NCBI GenBank assembly: GCA_027493615.1
Contig: JAOSKK010000035.1
Span: 310,001-374,000 of the forward strand
Direction of reading: 5' to 3'
Source of the DNA: Verrucomicrobiota bacterium
GTDB taxonomy: Bacteria; Verrucomicrobiota; Verrucomicrobiia; Limisphaerales; J093
Length of the DNA stretch: 64,000 nucleotides
Part shown: positions 1 to 8,022 of the stretch, one piece after another
Position numbering within the stretch: position 1 is the first letter of the stretch
Layout: each line of letters begins with the position of its first letter
Notes under the pieces: model-generated
Seen by the model: the letters and a program-made list of their open reading frames with translations, nothing else
The model's database searches: none
Told to the model about the DNA's origin: nothing
Position numbers and translations under genes: made by a program

Positions 1-238
1 CGTCCTCGACGACCCCCTCGACGGTGGCGAACTCGTGCATGGCACCATCGATCTTGATGGAGGTGATGGCCGCCCCCTCGAGAGAAGACAGCAGCACCCG
101 GCGCAACGAATTGCCGATGGTGTAGCCGTATCCCGTCTCGAACGGCTCGGCGATGAACCGCGTGTATGTCGCCGAAACCGTCGCGTCGTCACGCGTCAGC
201 CGCTTCGGCATTTCGAACCGACCTACTCGAACTGGCAT
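1..238 (-). CDS. rpoA: RNA polymerase alpha subunit, N-terminal part (runs off the window)
   Basis: This is the first 79 codons of the alpha subunit, whose N-terminal domain dimerises to start RNA polymerase assembly. The reading begins MPVRVGRFEMPKRLTRDD and contains the diagnostic GYGYTIGNSLRRVLLSSLEG stretch of the alpha-NTD. It follows rpsD, as is usual at the end of the alpha operon. The start could also be the Met at residue 10; I took the first ATG. The gene is cut by the window edge, not by mutation. Confidence 0.95.
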   Translation of the reverse strand, partial: MPVRVGRFEMPKRLTRDDATVSATYTRFIAEPFETGYGYTIGNSLRRVLLSSLEGAAITSIKIDGAMHEFATVEGVVED

Positions 239-315
239 AGGATGATGGAGAACAGCAATTTTAAACTGGCCCGCGACCGCCGCTCCCGCCGGGGTCCGGT
301 CCCGTATAATTGCCC

Positions 316-333
316 GGGTCCCACCCGGGACCC
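316..333 (-). promoter_or_regulatory. Intercistronic GC-rich hairpin between rpsD and rpoA
   Basis: A perfect 7-bp stem (GGGTCCC/GGGACCC) with a 4-nt loop lies 9 nt after the rpsD stop, in the 103-nt gap before rpoA. No T-run follows it, so it is not a classical intrinsic terminator. It could act as an RNA-stability or attenuation element that tunes rpoA relative to the ribosomal genes. That role is inference from position and symmetry only. Confidence 0.35.
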
Positions 334-341
334 TTTCAGGG

Positions 342-950
342 TTAGCGGGAGTAGAATTCGACGACGGCCTGCTCGTCCGCGATGGGCTGGATTTCGTCGC
401 GCGTCGGCAGGCGCATGATGACGCCTTTGAAAGCGTCCTTGTTCAGGGACAACCAGTCCGGGACGTTGCGGCTGGTGGAAGCCTCGAGGCCTTTGGTGGC
501 CATCTGGCGGGCCACACTGGTGGGCCGGATTTCGACGACGTCATTCACCCGCAGCGCGCAGGAGGGGACACTGACCCGGCGGCCGTTCACCTGGACGTGG
601 CCGTGGCTGACCATCTGGCGGGCGGCGGGTCGGGTGGGGGCGAACCCCAGTTGGTAGACCACGTTGTCCAGCCGCGTCTCGAGGATCTGCAGCATGGTTT
701 CGCCGGTGACACCGCGCTTGCTCAGCGCCTGCTGGTAGACGCGGCGGAACTGGCGTTCGAGCAGCCCGTAGTAGTACCGCAGCTTCTGTTTTTCGATCAG
801 ACCCAGGCCGTAATCCGACGTCTTGCGGCGGTGCTTCGGTCCGTGCATCCCGGGACCGTAGTTGCGCCGCTCGAGGTACTTGGTGGGGCCGAAAATGGGC
901 ACGCCGAAGCGGCGGCTGATCCGTACGCGAGGTCCAGTGTAACGAGCCAT
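342..950 (-). CDS. rpsD: 30S ribosomal protein S4
   Basis: S4 is a primary 16S rRNA binder that nucleates assembly of the 30S body. The 202-residue product starts MARYTGPRVRISRRFG and shows GPTKYLERRNYGPGMHG, then the S4 RNA-binding motif LDNVVYQLGFAPTRPAARQM near residues 90-115. Length is normal for the family. It lies between rpsK and rpoA, as in most alpha operons, with no frameshift seen. Confidence 0.97.
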   Translation of the reverse strand: MARYTGPRVRISRRFGVPIFGPTKYLERRNYGPGMHGPKHRRKTSDYGLGLIEKQKLRYYYGLLERQFRRVYQQALSKRGVTGETMLQILETRLDNVVYQLGFAPTRPAARQMVSHGHVQVNGRRVSVPSCALRVNDVVEIRPTSVARQMATKGLEASTSRNVPDWLSLNKDAFKGVIMRLPTRDEIQPIADEQAVVEFYSR

Positions 951-986
951 TGACTTGAAGCGGTTTGGGTAAGTTCAGCCGGGAAA

Positions 987-1655
987 TTACACGCGCCGTT
1001 TCTTGCGCGGCCGGCAGCCGTTGTGAGGAATCGGGGTGACGTCCCGAATGACGGTGATTTCGAGGCCGATCGCTTGCAGGGCGCGGATGGCGGATTCGCG
1101 GCCGGATCCGGGGCCCTTGACGCGGATTTCCACCTCGCGCATGCCGTGCGACATGGCCTGGCGCGCCGCAGCTTGGGCGACCTGCTGGGCGGCGAAGGCG
1201 GTGCTCTTGCGCGACCCTTTGAAGCCGGCGCGGCCGGCGGTGGCCCAGCCAATCACATTCCCCTGCATATCCGTGATGGACACGGTGGTGTTGTTGAACG
1301 TGGCCAGGATGTGGGCAACCCCGGCGGCAATGTTCTTGGAGCCCTTGGCCTTGATGATCTTCTTTCCGGCCAGGCCATCGGAGAGCAACTCCGCCGCCGT
1401 GGGGGCGCTCCCTGCGACGGGGCCTTCGGGCCCGGGCGCCGGAGCGGCCGCGGCCGCGGCAGGCTTACCCGCAGCGGCCTTGTCGGCAGGTTTCTCGGCG
1501 GGGGCGCCTTCGGCCGTGCCCGCGCCGGCCGGTTTCGCGGCGGGCTTGGCGGCCTTGGGTGCCTTGTCCTTCTTTTCGGCCTTGTCGGCGCCCTCCGGCT
1601 TGGCGGGGGCGGGGGCTTCGGGCGCGGGTTGGGCAGCAGCTTGCTCTTCAGCCAT
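987..1655 (-). CDS. rpsK: 30S ribosomal protein S11 with a long low-complexity N-terminal extension
   Basis: Residues from about 97 onward are standard S11 (KIIKAKGSKNIAAGVAHILA, then FNNTTVSITDMQGNVIGWATAG), ending in the usual PHNGCRPRKKRRV. S11 lines the mRNA exit region of the 30S platform. The family is normally about 130 residues, whereas this reading frame is 222. The first 95 residues are almost entirely Ala, Pro, Lys and Glu. The frame is open with no stop, but an internal start nearer the core cannot be excluded. Confidence 0.95.
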   Translation of the reverse strand: MAEEQAAAQPAPEAPAPAKPEGADKAEKKDKAPKAAKPAAKPAGAGTAEGAPAEKPADKAAAGKPAAAAAAPAPGPEGPVAGSAPTAAELLSDGLAGKKIIKAKGSKNIAAGVAHILATFNNTTVSITDMQGNVIGWATAGRAGFKGSRKSTAFAAQQVAQAAARQAMSHGMREVEIRVKGPGSGRESAIRALQAIGLEITVIRDVTPIPHNGCRPRKKRRV

Positions 1656-1668
1656 ACGTCAACAGAGT

Positions 1669-2064
1669 CTAGTGAATGCCGGTCTTGGCGTTGGGATTGC
1701 GCTGGACGCCCACGGTCTTCCGCGGGCCTTTGCGGGTGCGGGCGTTGGTTTGGGTGCGTTGGCCACGGACGGGGAGGCCGCGCAGATGGCGGACGCCGCG
1801 GTAGCATTTGATGCCCTGAAGTCGCTTGAGATTGAGACCGATCTCGCGTCGCAGGTCGCCCTCGATGACGTACTTGCCTTCCTGGATGGCATGTACGATT
1901 TGCGAGAGCTGCTGTTCAGTCAGGTTCTTGGCCCGGATGGAAGGATCGATGCTGGCGCGGGCCAGAATCTCCTTCGAGGTCGTCGGGCCCAGCCCATAGA
2001 CGTAGCGCAGGGCGATATCGATCCGCTTCTCGCCCGGGATGTCCACACCAAGAATGCGTGCCAT
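1669..2064 (-). CDS. rpsM: 30S ribosomal protein S13
   Basis: S13 sits in the 30S head and contacts 23S rRNA and the P-site tRNA. The 131-residue product starts MARILGVDIPGEKRIDIALR and contains GLGPTTSKEILARA (helix-two-turn-helix) and the C-terminal RHLRGLPVRGQRTQTNARTR. It lies 13 nt upstream of rpsK, the normal order. The final residues (NPNAKTGIH) replace the common Lys-rich tail. Confidence 0.97.
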   Translation of the reverse strand: MARILGVDIPGEKRIDIALRYVYGLGPTTSKEILARASIDPSIRAKNLTEQQLSQIVHAIQEGKYVIEGDLRREIGLNLKRLQGIKCYRGVRHLRGLPVRGQRTQTNARTRKGPRKTVGVQRNPNAKTGIH

Positions 2065-2077
2065 AAAAACCTCGCGG

Positions 2078-2191
2078 TTAACCCTGCCGCTGCTTGTGGC
2101 GGGGGTTGCTGCAAATCACCCGAATCACGCCCTTGCGCCGCACCACTTTGCAGTGCTCGCAGAGCCGTTTGACTGACGCTCGTACTTTCAT
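2078..2191 (-). CDS. rpmJ: 50S ribosomal protein L36
   Basis: This small gene codes 37 residues starting MKVRASVKRLCEHCKVVRRK. It has the Cys-x2-Cys (CEHC) and the later Cys and His (ICSNPRHKQRQG) of the zinc-binding C+ form of L36. Its place between infA and rpsM is the conserved one. It is too short for most ORF callers but is unambiguous. Confidence 0.95.
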   Translation of the reverse strand: MKVRASVKRLCEHCKVVRRKGVIRVICSNPRHKQRQG

Positions 2192-2201
2192 GTTCTCAAA
2201 C

Positions 2202-2423
2202 TCATGCACCCGCGTTCACTCTCACGATGCCCAAGGTCGGGTCCGCGGGGGACACCGCCAGGGTCACCTGCGACCCCACGCCGTATCGGCCCGCGGCCGC
2301 ACGGTCCCGACGCAGCAGCCGGGCCACGAGCCGATGGCCGTTCGGCAACTCAACCCGCCAGACGCCTTCGCCCAGGGACTCCACGATCACGCCGACAACA
2401 ACGCAGGCATCCGCTCCCGACAT
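2202..2423 (-). CDS. infA: Translation initiation factor IF-1, divergent
   Basis: The 73-residue product is a single OB-fold. It keeps the IF-1 pattern GVIVESLGEGVWRVELPNGH followed by a basic segment, VARLLRRDRAAAGRYGVGSQ. The strand-4/5 region (VTLAVSPADPTLGIVRVNAG) is only loosely like the canonical one. I chose the ATG at 2423 because it gives the family length of about 72; a longer frame reaches 2510 inside map. The start overlaps the end of map by 37 nt. Position before rpmJ supports the call. Confidence 0.85.
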   Translation of the reverse strand: MSGADACVVVGVIVESLGEGVWRVELPNGHRLVARLLRRDRAAAGRYGVGSQVTLAVSPADPTLGIVRVNAGA

Positions 2424-3160
2424 GTCAGGATCTCCGGCTCGGCCTCGGTGATGAGCACCGTATGCTCGAAATGGGCCGACGGCAGCCCGTCCTGGCTGAC
2501 CACCGTCCAACCGTCCCGCATCACCCGCACCGCCGGGGAGCCCGCATTCACCATGGGCTCAATGGCTATCGTCATGCCCGGCCGCAGTCGCGGCGACGGT
2601 TTCTGGTCCACGAAGTTCGGCACCTGCGGTTCCTCGTGCATCGACCGCCCGACGCCGTGCCCGACGAACTCGCGCACGACGCTGAAGCCGTTGCCCTCGA
2701 CGAACTGCTGAATGGCCCGCGAGATGTCGGCCACCCGCTGGCCCGCCAGGGCCTGGGCGATCCCCTCATACAGGGCCCGCTCGGTCACATCAATGAGTTT
2801 CTGGGCGAGCGGACTGCACCCTCCCACCGGGACGGTGCGGGCGTTGTCGCCGATAAACCCGCGAAAATAGACGCCGACGTCCAGGCTGACAATGTCGCCG
2901 AACTCGAGGCGACGGTTGTTCGCCAACCCATGCACGACCTCATCGTTCACCGAGATGCAAAGGTGGCACGGATACTTCTTGTAGCCCAGGAAGGCGCTGC
3001 GCGCGCCGTGGGCCTTGATCCGCTCGGCCGCGAAGCGATCCACGTCGCGCGTGGTGATCCCGGGCGCGATGAAGTTCGCGACCTCGTGCAGCACGGTGGC
3101 AGCGACCGCACCGGCGGCCCGCATCGCCTCCTGTTCGCGTTCGTTCTTGAGAATGATCAC
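2387..3160 (-). CDS. map: Methionine aminopeptidase type I
   Basis: The enzyme removes the N-terminal Met from new proteins using a two-metal site. The 257-residue product has all five expected ligands: two Asp in SLDVGVYFRGFIGDNARTVP, His in GHGVGRSMHEEP, Glu in TIAIEPMVNAG, and Glu in AHFEHTVLIT. It uses a GTG start (MIILKNEREQEAMRAAG) directly abutting the secY stop, so translational coupling is likely. The secY-map-infA order is common. The usual adk between secY and map is missing. Confidence 0.96.
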   Translation of the reverse strand: MIILKNEREQEAMRAAGAVAATVLHEVANFIAPGITTRDVDRFAAERIKAHGARSAFLGYKKYPCHLCISVNDEVVHGLANNRRLEFGDIVSLDVGVYFRGFIGDNARTVPVGGCSPLAQKLIDVTERALYEGIAQALAGQRVADISRAIQQFVEGNGFSVVREFVGHGVGRSMHEEPQVPNFVDQKPSPRLRPGMTIAIEPMVNAGSPAVRVMRDGWTVVSQDGLPSAHFEHTVLITEAEPEILTCRERMPALLSA

Positions 3161-4558
3161 TCAGAATCGCCCCCGCATGCGCCCCTTCTTCAGGAAGCCA
3201 TCATAATGGCGCATGAGCAGGTGGGACTCCATCTGCCGCGTTGTGTCCAGCATGACTCCCACCGTGATCAGAATGCTGGTCCCGCCAAAGAACTGTCCCA
3301 CCTCGAACGGGATCCCCACCCAGGTGAACAGGAGGGTCGGCAAGACGGCGATTACCACCAGGAAAATGGCCCCGGCGAGCGTGATCCGGCTCATGGCCCG
3401 GTGCAGGAAGTCGCTCGTATGCTGCCCGGGACGGACGCCGGGGATATAGCCTCCGTACTTCTTGAGGTCGTCTGCGATCTGAATCTCGTTGAACTGCGTG
3501 GCCACCCAGAAATACGAGAAGAACAGGATCATGAGTCCTTCGAGCGCAATGTAGGGGGCGCTCCCGTGGCGCAGCGCCACGGCGATGCCCTCACACACCT
3601 TGGAGAACCCCGCCATGCTTTGCGCGGTGACGCCGGCGAGCGTGAAGAAGATCTTCTCTGGGAACATCAGAATGGCCTGCGCGAAGATGATCGGCATGAC
3701 CCCCGAGTAATTGACGCGGAGCGGCATGAAGGATGTGCCGCCGGCGTAGACCTTGCGGCCCACGGCACGCTGCGCGTACTGGACCGGGATTTTCCGCTGG
3801 GCCTGGGTCACGGCGATGACGGCCGCGATGACCGCCACCAGGAGGAGGACCAGCGCGATGGCGTGGAACATGTTGTAGTTGGTCTGCACGCCGCGGGGCG
3901 GGAAGAACATGAACCACAACGAGGTCATCGCTTGCGGCAACCGGGACACAATGCCGATGGTGATGACCAGCGACACCCCGTTGCCGATGCCGCGCTCGCT
4001 GATCTGCTCGCCCAACCACATGAGCAGCAGCGTTCCCGTGGTGAGCAGAAGGGTGGTTTGGATGCGATACCACCAGAGGTTCTCCACGAGGACGAGATTG
4101 CCCGAGAAGCCTTCTCCGAACACCTTTTCCGGGTTTTCCCAGGCCAGGGACATCACAAAGCCCTGTCCGAGGCAGAGGAGCACCGTCAGGTAGCGGCCGT
4201 ACTGGATGATCTTCGCCCGGCCGCCTTCCTCCCGGACCAGCTTGCTCAGTTGCGGAATCACGGCGCTCATCAACTGGAGGATGATGGTGGCGCTGATGTA
4301 CGGCATGATGCCCAGCGAACCGATGGCGCAGTTCTCCATCGCGCCGCCGGTGAAGAGGCTGTACATGCCCAGGAGTCCCCCGCCCTTCTGGGCATTCCGC
4401 TCGAAGAACTGGGCCAGGGCCGCGCCGTCCAAACCCGGCACGGGGATGAGGGCGATGAGCCGGCACACCCCAAGCACCAGCACGGTGAAGATGATCCGGG
4501 AACGGAGCTCCGGGATCTTCAGGCAGTTGGCGAAGGTGTTGAGAATCGTCTTGAACAT
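3161..4558 (-). CDS. secY: Preprotein translocase subunit SecY
   Basis: SecY forms the protein-conducting channel of the inner membrane. The 465-residue product begins MFKTILNTFANCLKIPELRS and has about ten hydrophobic segments. It carries the family signatures LGIMPYISATIILQL (TM2 region) and EQISERGIGNGVSLVI (second cytoplasmic loop), and the conserved GYIPGVRPGQHT near the C-terminal third. No frameshift is seen. It lies between rplO and map. Confidence 0.97.
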   Translation of the reverse strand: MFKTILNTFANCLKIPELRSRIIFTVLVLGVCRLIALIPVPGLDGAALAQFFERNAQKGGGLLGMYSLFTGGAMENCAIGSLGIMPYISATIILQLMSAVIPQLSKLVREEGGRAKIIQYGRYLTVLLCLGQGFVMSLAWENPEKVFGEGFSGNLVLVENLWWYRIQTTLLLTTGTLLLMWLGEQISERGIGNGVSLVITIGIVSRLPQAMTSLWFMFFPPRGVQTNYNMFHAIALVLLLVAVIAAVIAVTQAQRKIPVQYAQRAVGRKVYAGGTSFMPLRVNYSGVMPIIFAQAILMFPEKIFFTLAGVTAQSMAGFSKVCEGIAVALRHGSAPYIALEGLMILFFSYFWVATQFNEIQIADDLKKYGGYIPGVRPGQHTSDFLHRAMSRITLAGAIFLVVIAVLPTLLFTWVGIPFEVGQFFGGTSILITVGVMLDTTRQMESHLLMRHYDGFLKKGRMRGRF

Positions 4559-4585
4559 AGGACCGCCTGTCCGCGCCGCACGCGC

Positions 4586-5047
4586 CTAGGCCGCGCCGGT
4601 TGCGCCGGCCGTCTCGCAGGTACCGCCGGCCTTCTCGATCTTGGCCCGCGCTGACGCGCTGAACGCCCGGGCACAGACGATCAGCTTCCGGGTAAGCTCG
4701 CCATTGCCCAGCACTTTAATGCCGTCGCCATGCCGCTTCACGATGCCGGCCTTGCGCAGGGCCGCTTCATCGACCCGGGTGCCGTCTTCGAACCGGTTCA
4801 AGGTCTCCACGTTGACGATGAGATGGCGGGTGGCGAAGCGGGCGTTGTTGAAGCCGCGCTTGGGCAACCGACGGCTGAGCGGCATCTGGCCGCCCTCGAA
4901 GTTGGGCCGGATGGAACTGCCCGAGCGGGCACTCTGCCCTTTGCCGCCGCGGCTGCTGGTCTTGCCGTGCCCGCTGGCGCGGCCCTGGCCAAGGCGCTTC
5001 CGGGGGTGTTTGGCTCCGGGACGGGGCTGGAGAGTGTGCAGGCGCAT
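4586..5047 (-). CDS. rplO: 50S ribosomal protein L15
   Basis: The 153-residue product begins MRLHTLQPRPGAKHPRKRLG with the family's KRLGQGRASGHGKTSSRGGKGQ region. The later GFNN and the LIVCARAFSASARAKIEKAGG region are also typical. L15 is a late-assembly 50S protein reaching into 23S rRNA. It follows rpsE with only 6 nt between them, leaving no room for rpmD (L30), which commonly lies here. Confidence 0.96.
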   Translation of the reverse strand: MRLHTLQPRPGAKHPRKRLGQGRASGHGKTSSRGGKGQSARSGSSIRPNFEGGQMPLSRRLPKRGFNNARFATRHLIVNVETLNRFEDGTRVDEAALRKAGIVKRHGDGIKVLGNGELTRKLIVCARAFSASARAKIEKAGGTCETAGATGAA

Positions 5048-5053
5048 AGGCGA

Positions 5054-5818
5054 TCAGGCTGTGGGTTCGGTGGGGGTCGCGGACGCCTCCGCAGGCGTCG
5101 CGGGCTCGGCAGGAGCTGTCGGCGCGGCCGCCGGCGTCGGGAGGATCGGCACGGGCTGCGGCGCGGGCCGGGCCGCGGGGAGAGGTCGGCCGCGGAGCCG
5201 ATAGATGTCCTCGCGCTGGCGCAAGGAACGCAGTCCCTTCAGGGTGGCTTTGGCAACGTTCGCGGCGTTGTTGGAGCCCAGGCTCTTGGTCAGAACGTCG
5301 CGCACGCCCGCCGCTTCCAGGACGGCCCGGACGGTCTTCCCGGCGATGACACCCGTCCCGGGCGATGCGGGCCGCAGCAAGACCCGGGCACCGTCGAAGA
5401 AGGTGAAGACCTCGTGCGGGATGGTGGCCTGCTGGAGGGCGACCCGCTCGAGGCAGGACTTGGCGTTTTCGCCGCCCTTGCGAATGGCTTCGGCCACTTC
5501 GACCGCCTTGCCGAGGCCGAGGCCGACGCGACCCTTCTTGTCACCGGCGACCACGAGGGCGCTGAAGCTGAAGCGGCGGCCGCCTTTCACGACCTTGGCG
5601 GAGCGGTTGATGAAGATGACCTTCTCGATGAGTTCCTCCGCGGGGCGGGTTTCGGCACCTTCGCCGGGGAAGGGCGCGGGGCGTGAGCGCCGCGGGGATC
5701 GCCCGCCGGCACCGCGCCCGGCACCGCCGCCGGCACCGCCGCCGCGTCCCGAACCGCGACCCGGGCCACGACCGCTCGGCGCGGCCGAGGGCCCACTATT
5801 CTGTTTGGCTTCCTGCAA
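5054..5818 (-). CDS. rpsE: 30S ribosomal protein S5 with N- and C-terminal extensions
   Basis: The core, about residues 60-205, is a normal S5. It has the dsRBD-like KVIFINRSAKVVKGGRRFSF, SALVVAGDKKGRVGLGLGKA, and the C-domain GTGVIAGKTVRAVLEAAGVRD. S5 acts in decoding accuracy and mRNA unwinding at the entry site. The family is usually about 166 residues and this is 254. The extra N-terminus is Gly/Arg/Pro-rich and the C-terminus is Pro/Ala/Thr-rich. Confidence 0.96.
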   Translation of the reverse strand: MQEAKQNSGPSAAPSGRGPGRGSGRGGGAGGGAGRGAGGRSPRRSRPAPFPGEGAETRPAEELIEKVIFINRSAKVVKGGRRFSFSALVVAGDKKGRVGLGLGKAVEVAEAIRKGGENAKSCLERVALQQATIPHEVFTFFDGARVLLRPASPGTGVIAGKTVRAVLEAAGVRDVLTKSLGSNNAANVAKATLKGLRSLRQREDIYRLRGRPLPAARPAPQPVPILPTPAAAPTAPAEPATPAEASATPTEPTA

Positions 5819-5839
5819 GATCGGCTCCTGGGTTGGGGG

Positions 5840-6205
5840 TTAAAACTGTAGTCCGGCTTCGCGCGCGGCGTCGGCCAGCGCCTTGACCTTGCCGTGGTAA
5901 CGGGCGCCACTGCGGTCGAACACCACCTGGCTGATACCGGCGGCCCGGGCCACCTCGGCAGCGGCGCGACCGACCTTGGTGGCGCTTTCCGCGTTGGCCT
6001 TGAGGGCCGCGCGGTCCTCCAGGTTCTTGGCGCGGGTCGAAGTCGCCGCCAGGGTATTGCCCGCCGTGTCGTCCACGAACTGGACGTAGATATGCTGGCC
6101 GGTGAACCGGACGCTCATCCGGGGACGTGTGCGCGTCCCGGTGATCTTCTTGCGGATACGCCAGCGGCGTCGTTGGGACAATGCTTGCTTTTTCTGAGTT
6201 CTCAT
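5840..6205 (-). CDS. rplR: 50S ribosomal protein L18
   Basis: L18 binds 5S rRNA in the central protuberance. The 121-residue product starts MRTQKKQALSQRRRWRIRKK and includes TRPRMSVRFTGQHIYVQFVD and the ending VFDRSGARYHGKVKALADAA, all typical. It sits 21 nt upstream of rpsE in the spc order, with no anomaly. Confidence 0.97.
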   Translation of the reverse strand: MRTQKKQALSQRRRWRIRKKITGTRTRPRMSVRFTGQHIYVQFVDDTAGNTLAATSTRAKNLEDRAALKANAESATKVGRAAAEVARAAGISQVVFDRSGARYHGKVKALADAAREAGLQF

Positions 6206-6256
6206 CGCGTCACCAGCGGGGCGGCAACCCCGGCCGGAAAATGCCTGCCGGCATGG

Positions 6257-6793
6257 TTACTGGACGGTCTTGCCTTCCTTGCGGATGATCCGCTCGCCGA
6301 AGTACCGGACGCCCTTGCCTTTGTAAGGCTCGGGCGGGTAGAAGCCCCGCAAGTCGGCGGCGACCTGGCCGACGACCTGTTTGTCCGGACCTTCCACGGT
6401 GATCCGGGTGTTGTCCTCGACGGTCACCTTGATCTGGTCGGGGAAGTTGTAGGCGATGGGGTGTGAGTAGCCCAGGTTGAGGGTGACGGCACGCCCTTGC
6501 ACGGCGGCCTTGAATCCCACGCCCTGAATCTCGAGCCGCTTGACGTAGCCTTCGCTGACGCCCTTGATCATGTTGTTCAGCAGGGCGCGGCTCAGACCGT
6601 GCAAGGCCCGGACGGCGGCGTCGTCGCTGTCCCGGGTGACGACGAGTTGGCCTTTTTCGAGCCGTACGGCCGTGCGCCGGGGGAGGCTGTGGCTGAGCTT
6701 GCCCTTGGGGCCTTCGACGGAGACGGACTGTCCCTGGATGGCCACCTTGACGTTCGCGGGCACCGGAATGGGTTGTCGTCCGATTCTTGACAT
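6257..6793 (-). CDS. rplF: 50S ribosomal protein L6
   Basis: L6 is a two-domain protein near the factor-binding site. I chose the ATG at 6793 (MSRIGRQPIPVPANVKVAIQ) because it is the conserved start and is preceded by an AAAGG ribosome binding site; the frame extends ten codons upstream. The product is 178 residues. It contains GPKGKLSHSLP near the N-terminus and the C-terminal signature PEPYKGKGVRYFGERIIRKE. Confidence 0.97.
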   Translation of the reverse strand: MSRIGRQPIPVPANVKVAIQGQSVSVEGPKGKLSHSLPRRTAVRLEKGQLVVTRDSDDAAVRALHGLSRALLNNMIKGVSEGYVKRLEIQGVGFKAAVQGRAVTLNLGYSHPIAYNFPDQIKVTVEDNTRITVEGPDKQVVGQVAADLRGFYPPEPYKGKGVRYFGERIIRKEGKTVQ

Positions 6794-6807
6794 GGCTTGC
6801 CTTTCGG

Positions 6808-7194
6808 TCACCAGACGTAACACAGCACTTCGCCGCCGAGGTTTTGTTTCCGGGCCTCGGTCCCGGTCATGACGCCGCGCGAAGTGGAGAGGACCGCGAC
6901 GCCGAGCCCGCCGAGCACGCGCGGAATCTGACCGACATTCGCGTAGTGGCGGAGGCCGGGTCGGCTGACGCGGCGGAGGCCGGTGATGACCCCCTGGCGG
7001 CCCTGGTACTTGAGCTTGAGCCGGAGCTTCTTGAGCTTGTTGCCCTCGACGGTGCAGTCGGCGAGGTACCCTTCGCGCAAGAGGATGCGGGCGATGCCCT
7101 CCTTGAGCCGGGAATGCGGCAGCTCGACGCTGGGGAGCAGGGCCCGGTTGGCGTTGCGCAAGCGGGTCAGGAAATCGGCGATGGGATCAGTCAT
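6808..7194 (-). CDS. rpsH: 30S ribosomal protein S8
   Basis: S8 binds the central domain of 16S rRNA. The 128-residue product starts MTDPIADFLTRLRNANRALL and ends with the signature VLSTSRGVMTGTEARKQNLG GEVLCYVW. Length and order (rpsN-rpsH-rplF) are normal. The spacing from rpsN is 4 nt. Confidence 0.97.
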   Translation of the reverse strand: MTDPIADFLTRLRNANRALLPSVELPHSRLKEGIARILLREGYLADCTVEGNKLKKLRLKLKYQGRQGVITGLRRVSRPGLRHYANVGQIPRVLGGLGVAVLSTSRGVMTGTEARKQNLGGEVLCYVW

Positions 7195-7198
7195 AGGG

Positions 7199-7468
7199 CT
7201 ACCAGCTCGCTTTGGTCACGCCGGGGGATGAGACCGGAGAGGGCCAGTTCCCGGAAGGTGAGACGGGAGACGCCGAACTTGCGGAGGTGCGACCGGCGTC
7301 GGCCGCTGATCTTGCAGCGGTTGACGGTGCGCACGGGGCTGGCGTCCCGGGGAGCTTGGCAAGCCCCGCGTAGTCCTTCTTGGCCTTCAATTCGGCCCGC
7401 AGAGCCGCGTATTTCTTGGCGGTCTCCCGCTTGCGCTTGTCGCGCTCGATCCAGGCTGCTTTCGACAT
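7199..7468 (-). CDS. rpsN: 30S ribosomal protein S14 (two compensating frameshifts)
   Basis: The first 40 codons (MSKAAWIERDKRKRETAKKY, then LRAELKAKKDYAGLAKLP) and the last codons (PGVTKASW, stop) are S14 in one frame. The middle as written is nonsense. Reading it one frame over restores SPVRTVNRCKISGRRRSHLR and KFGVSRLTFRELALSGLIPG. This needs one missing base in the run 7349-7352 and one extra base in 7223-7227. After both corrections the length is 89 residues, normal for the zinc-free S14 class. Sequencing error is the likeliest cause, because loss of S14 would be lethal. Confidence 0.88.
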   Translation of the reverse strand: MSKAAWIERDKRKRETAKKYAALRAELKAKKDYAGLAKLPGTPAPCAPSTAARSAADAGRTSASSASPVSPSGNWPSPVSSPGVTKASW

Positions 7469-7470
7469 GG

Positions 7471-8015
7471 CTATTTCTCGGCGAAGGGGAATCCCATCAG
7501 TTTCAGCAAATCCAGCGCCTCCCCGTCTGTCGGGGCGGTGGTCACGATTGTGACATCCATGCCCTGATGTCGCTTGATCTTGTCGAGGTCAATCTCGGGG
7601 AAGATGGTCTGGTCATCGAGGCCCATGGAGTAGTTGCCGCGCCCGTCGAAGGCCCGGGGCGAGAGGCCGCGGAAGTCGCGGATGCGGGGAGGGCGGTGGC
7701 GACGAGGCGATCGAAGAATTCGTACATGACCTCGCGGCGGAGGGTGACGTGGCAGCCGATGGCCTGGCCCTGGCGCAGCTTGAAGTTGGCGACGCTCTTG
7801 CGGGCCCGGTCGGTGACGGGCTTGCGGCCGGTGATGGTGGCGAGGTCACGGGCGGCATCGTCGTGGGCGGTCTTTTCCAGGGCGGAGGGGACGCCCATGC
7901 GGATCACGATTTTCTCGAGGCGCGGGATCTGATGGACGTTGGTGTACTTGCGCCCCTCGATCAGGGCGGGCCGGACCACTTCCTCGTAGTGTTGCTGGAG
8001 GCGCGGTTTCTTCAT
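7471..8015 (-). CDS. rplE: 50S ribosomal protein L5 (one frameshift)
   Basis: L5 binds 5S rRNA and contacts P-site tRNA. The frame from MKKPRLQQHYEEVVRPALIE to EVMYEFFDRLVATALP is canonical. A base is missing in the G run 7686-7689 (plus strand). The other frame then continues RIRDFRGLSPRAFDGRGNYS and ends GEALDLLKLMGFPFAEK with a stop at 7471. Corrected length is 181 residues, as expected. It sits between rplX and rpsN. Confidence 0.93.
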
Positions 8016-8022
8016 GGGTCAC

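Noticed and set aside
305..310. Perfect TATAAT on the plus strand
   Set aside because: No -35 at the right spacing and no plus-strand gene downstream; it lies between minus-strand ribosomal genes.
2204..4654. Plus-strand open frame of 816 codons
   Set aside because: It is antisense to map and secY, with His/Arg/Asp-rich composition typical of shadow frames.
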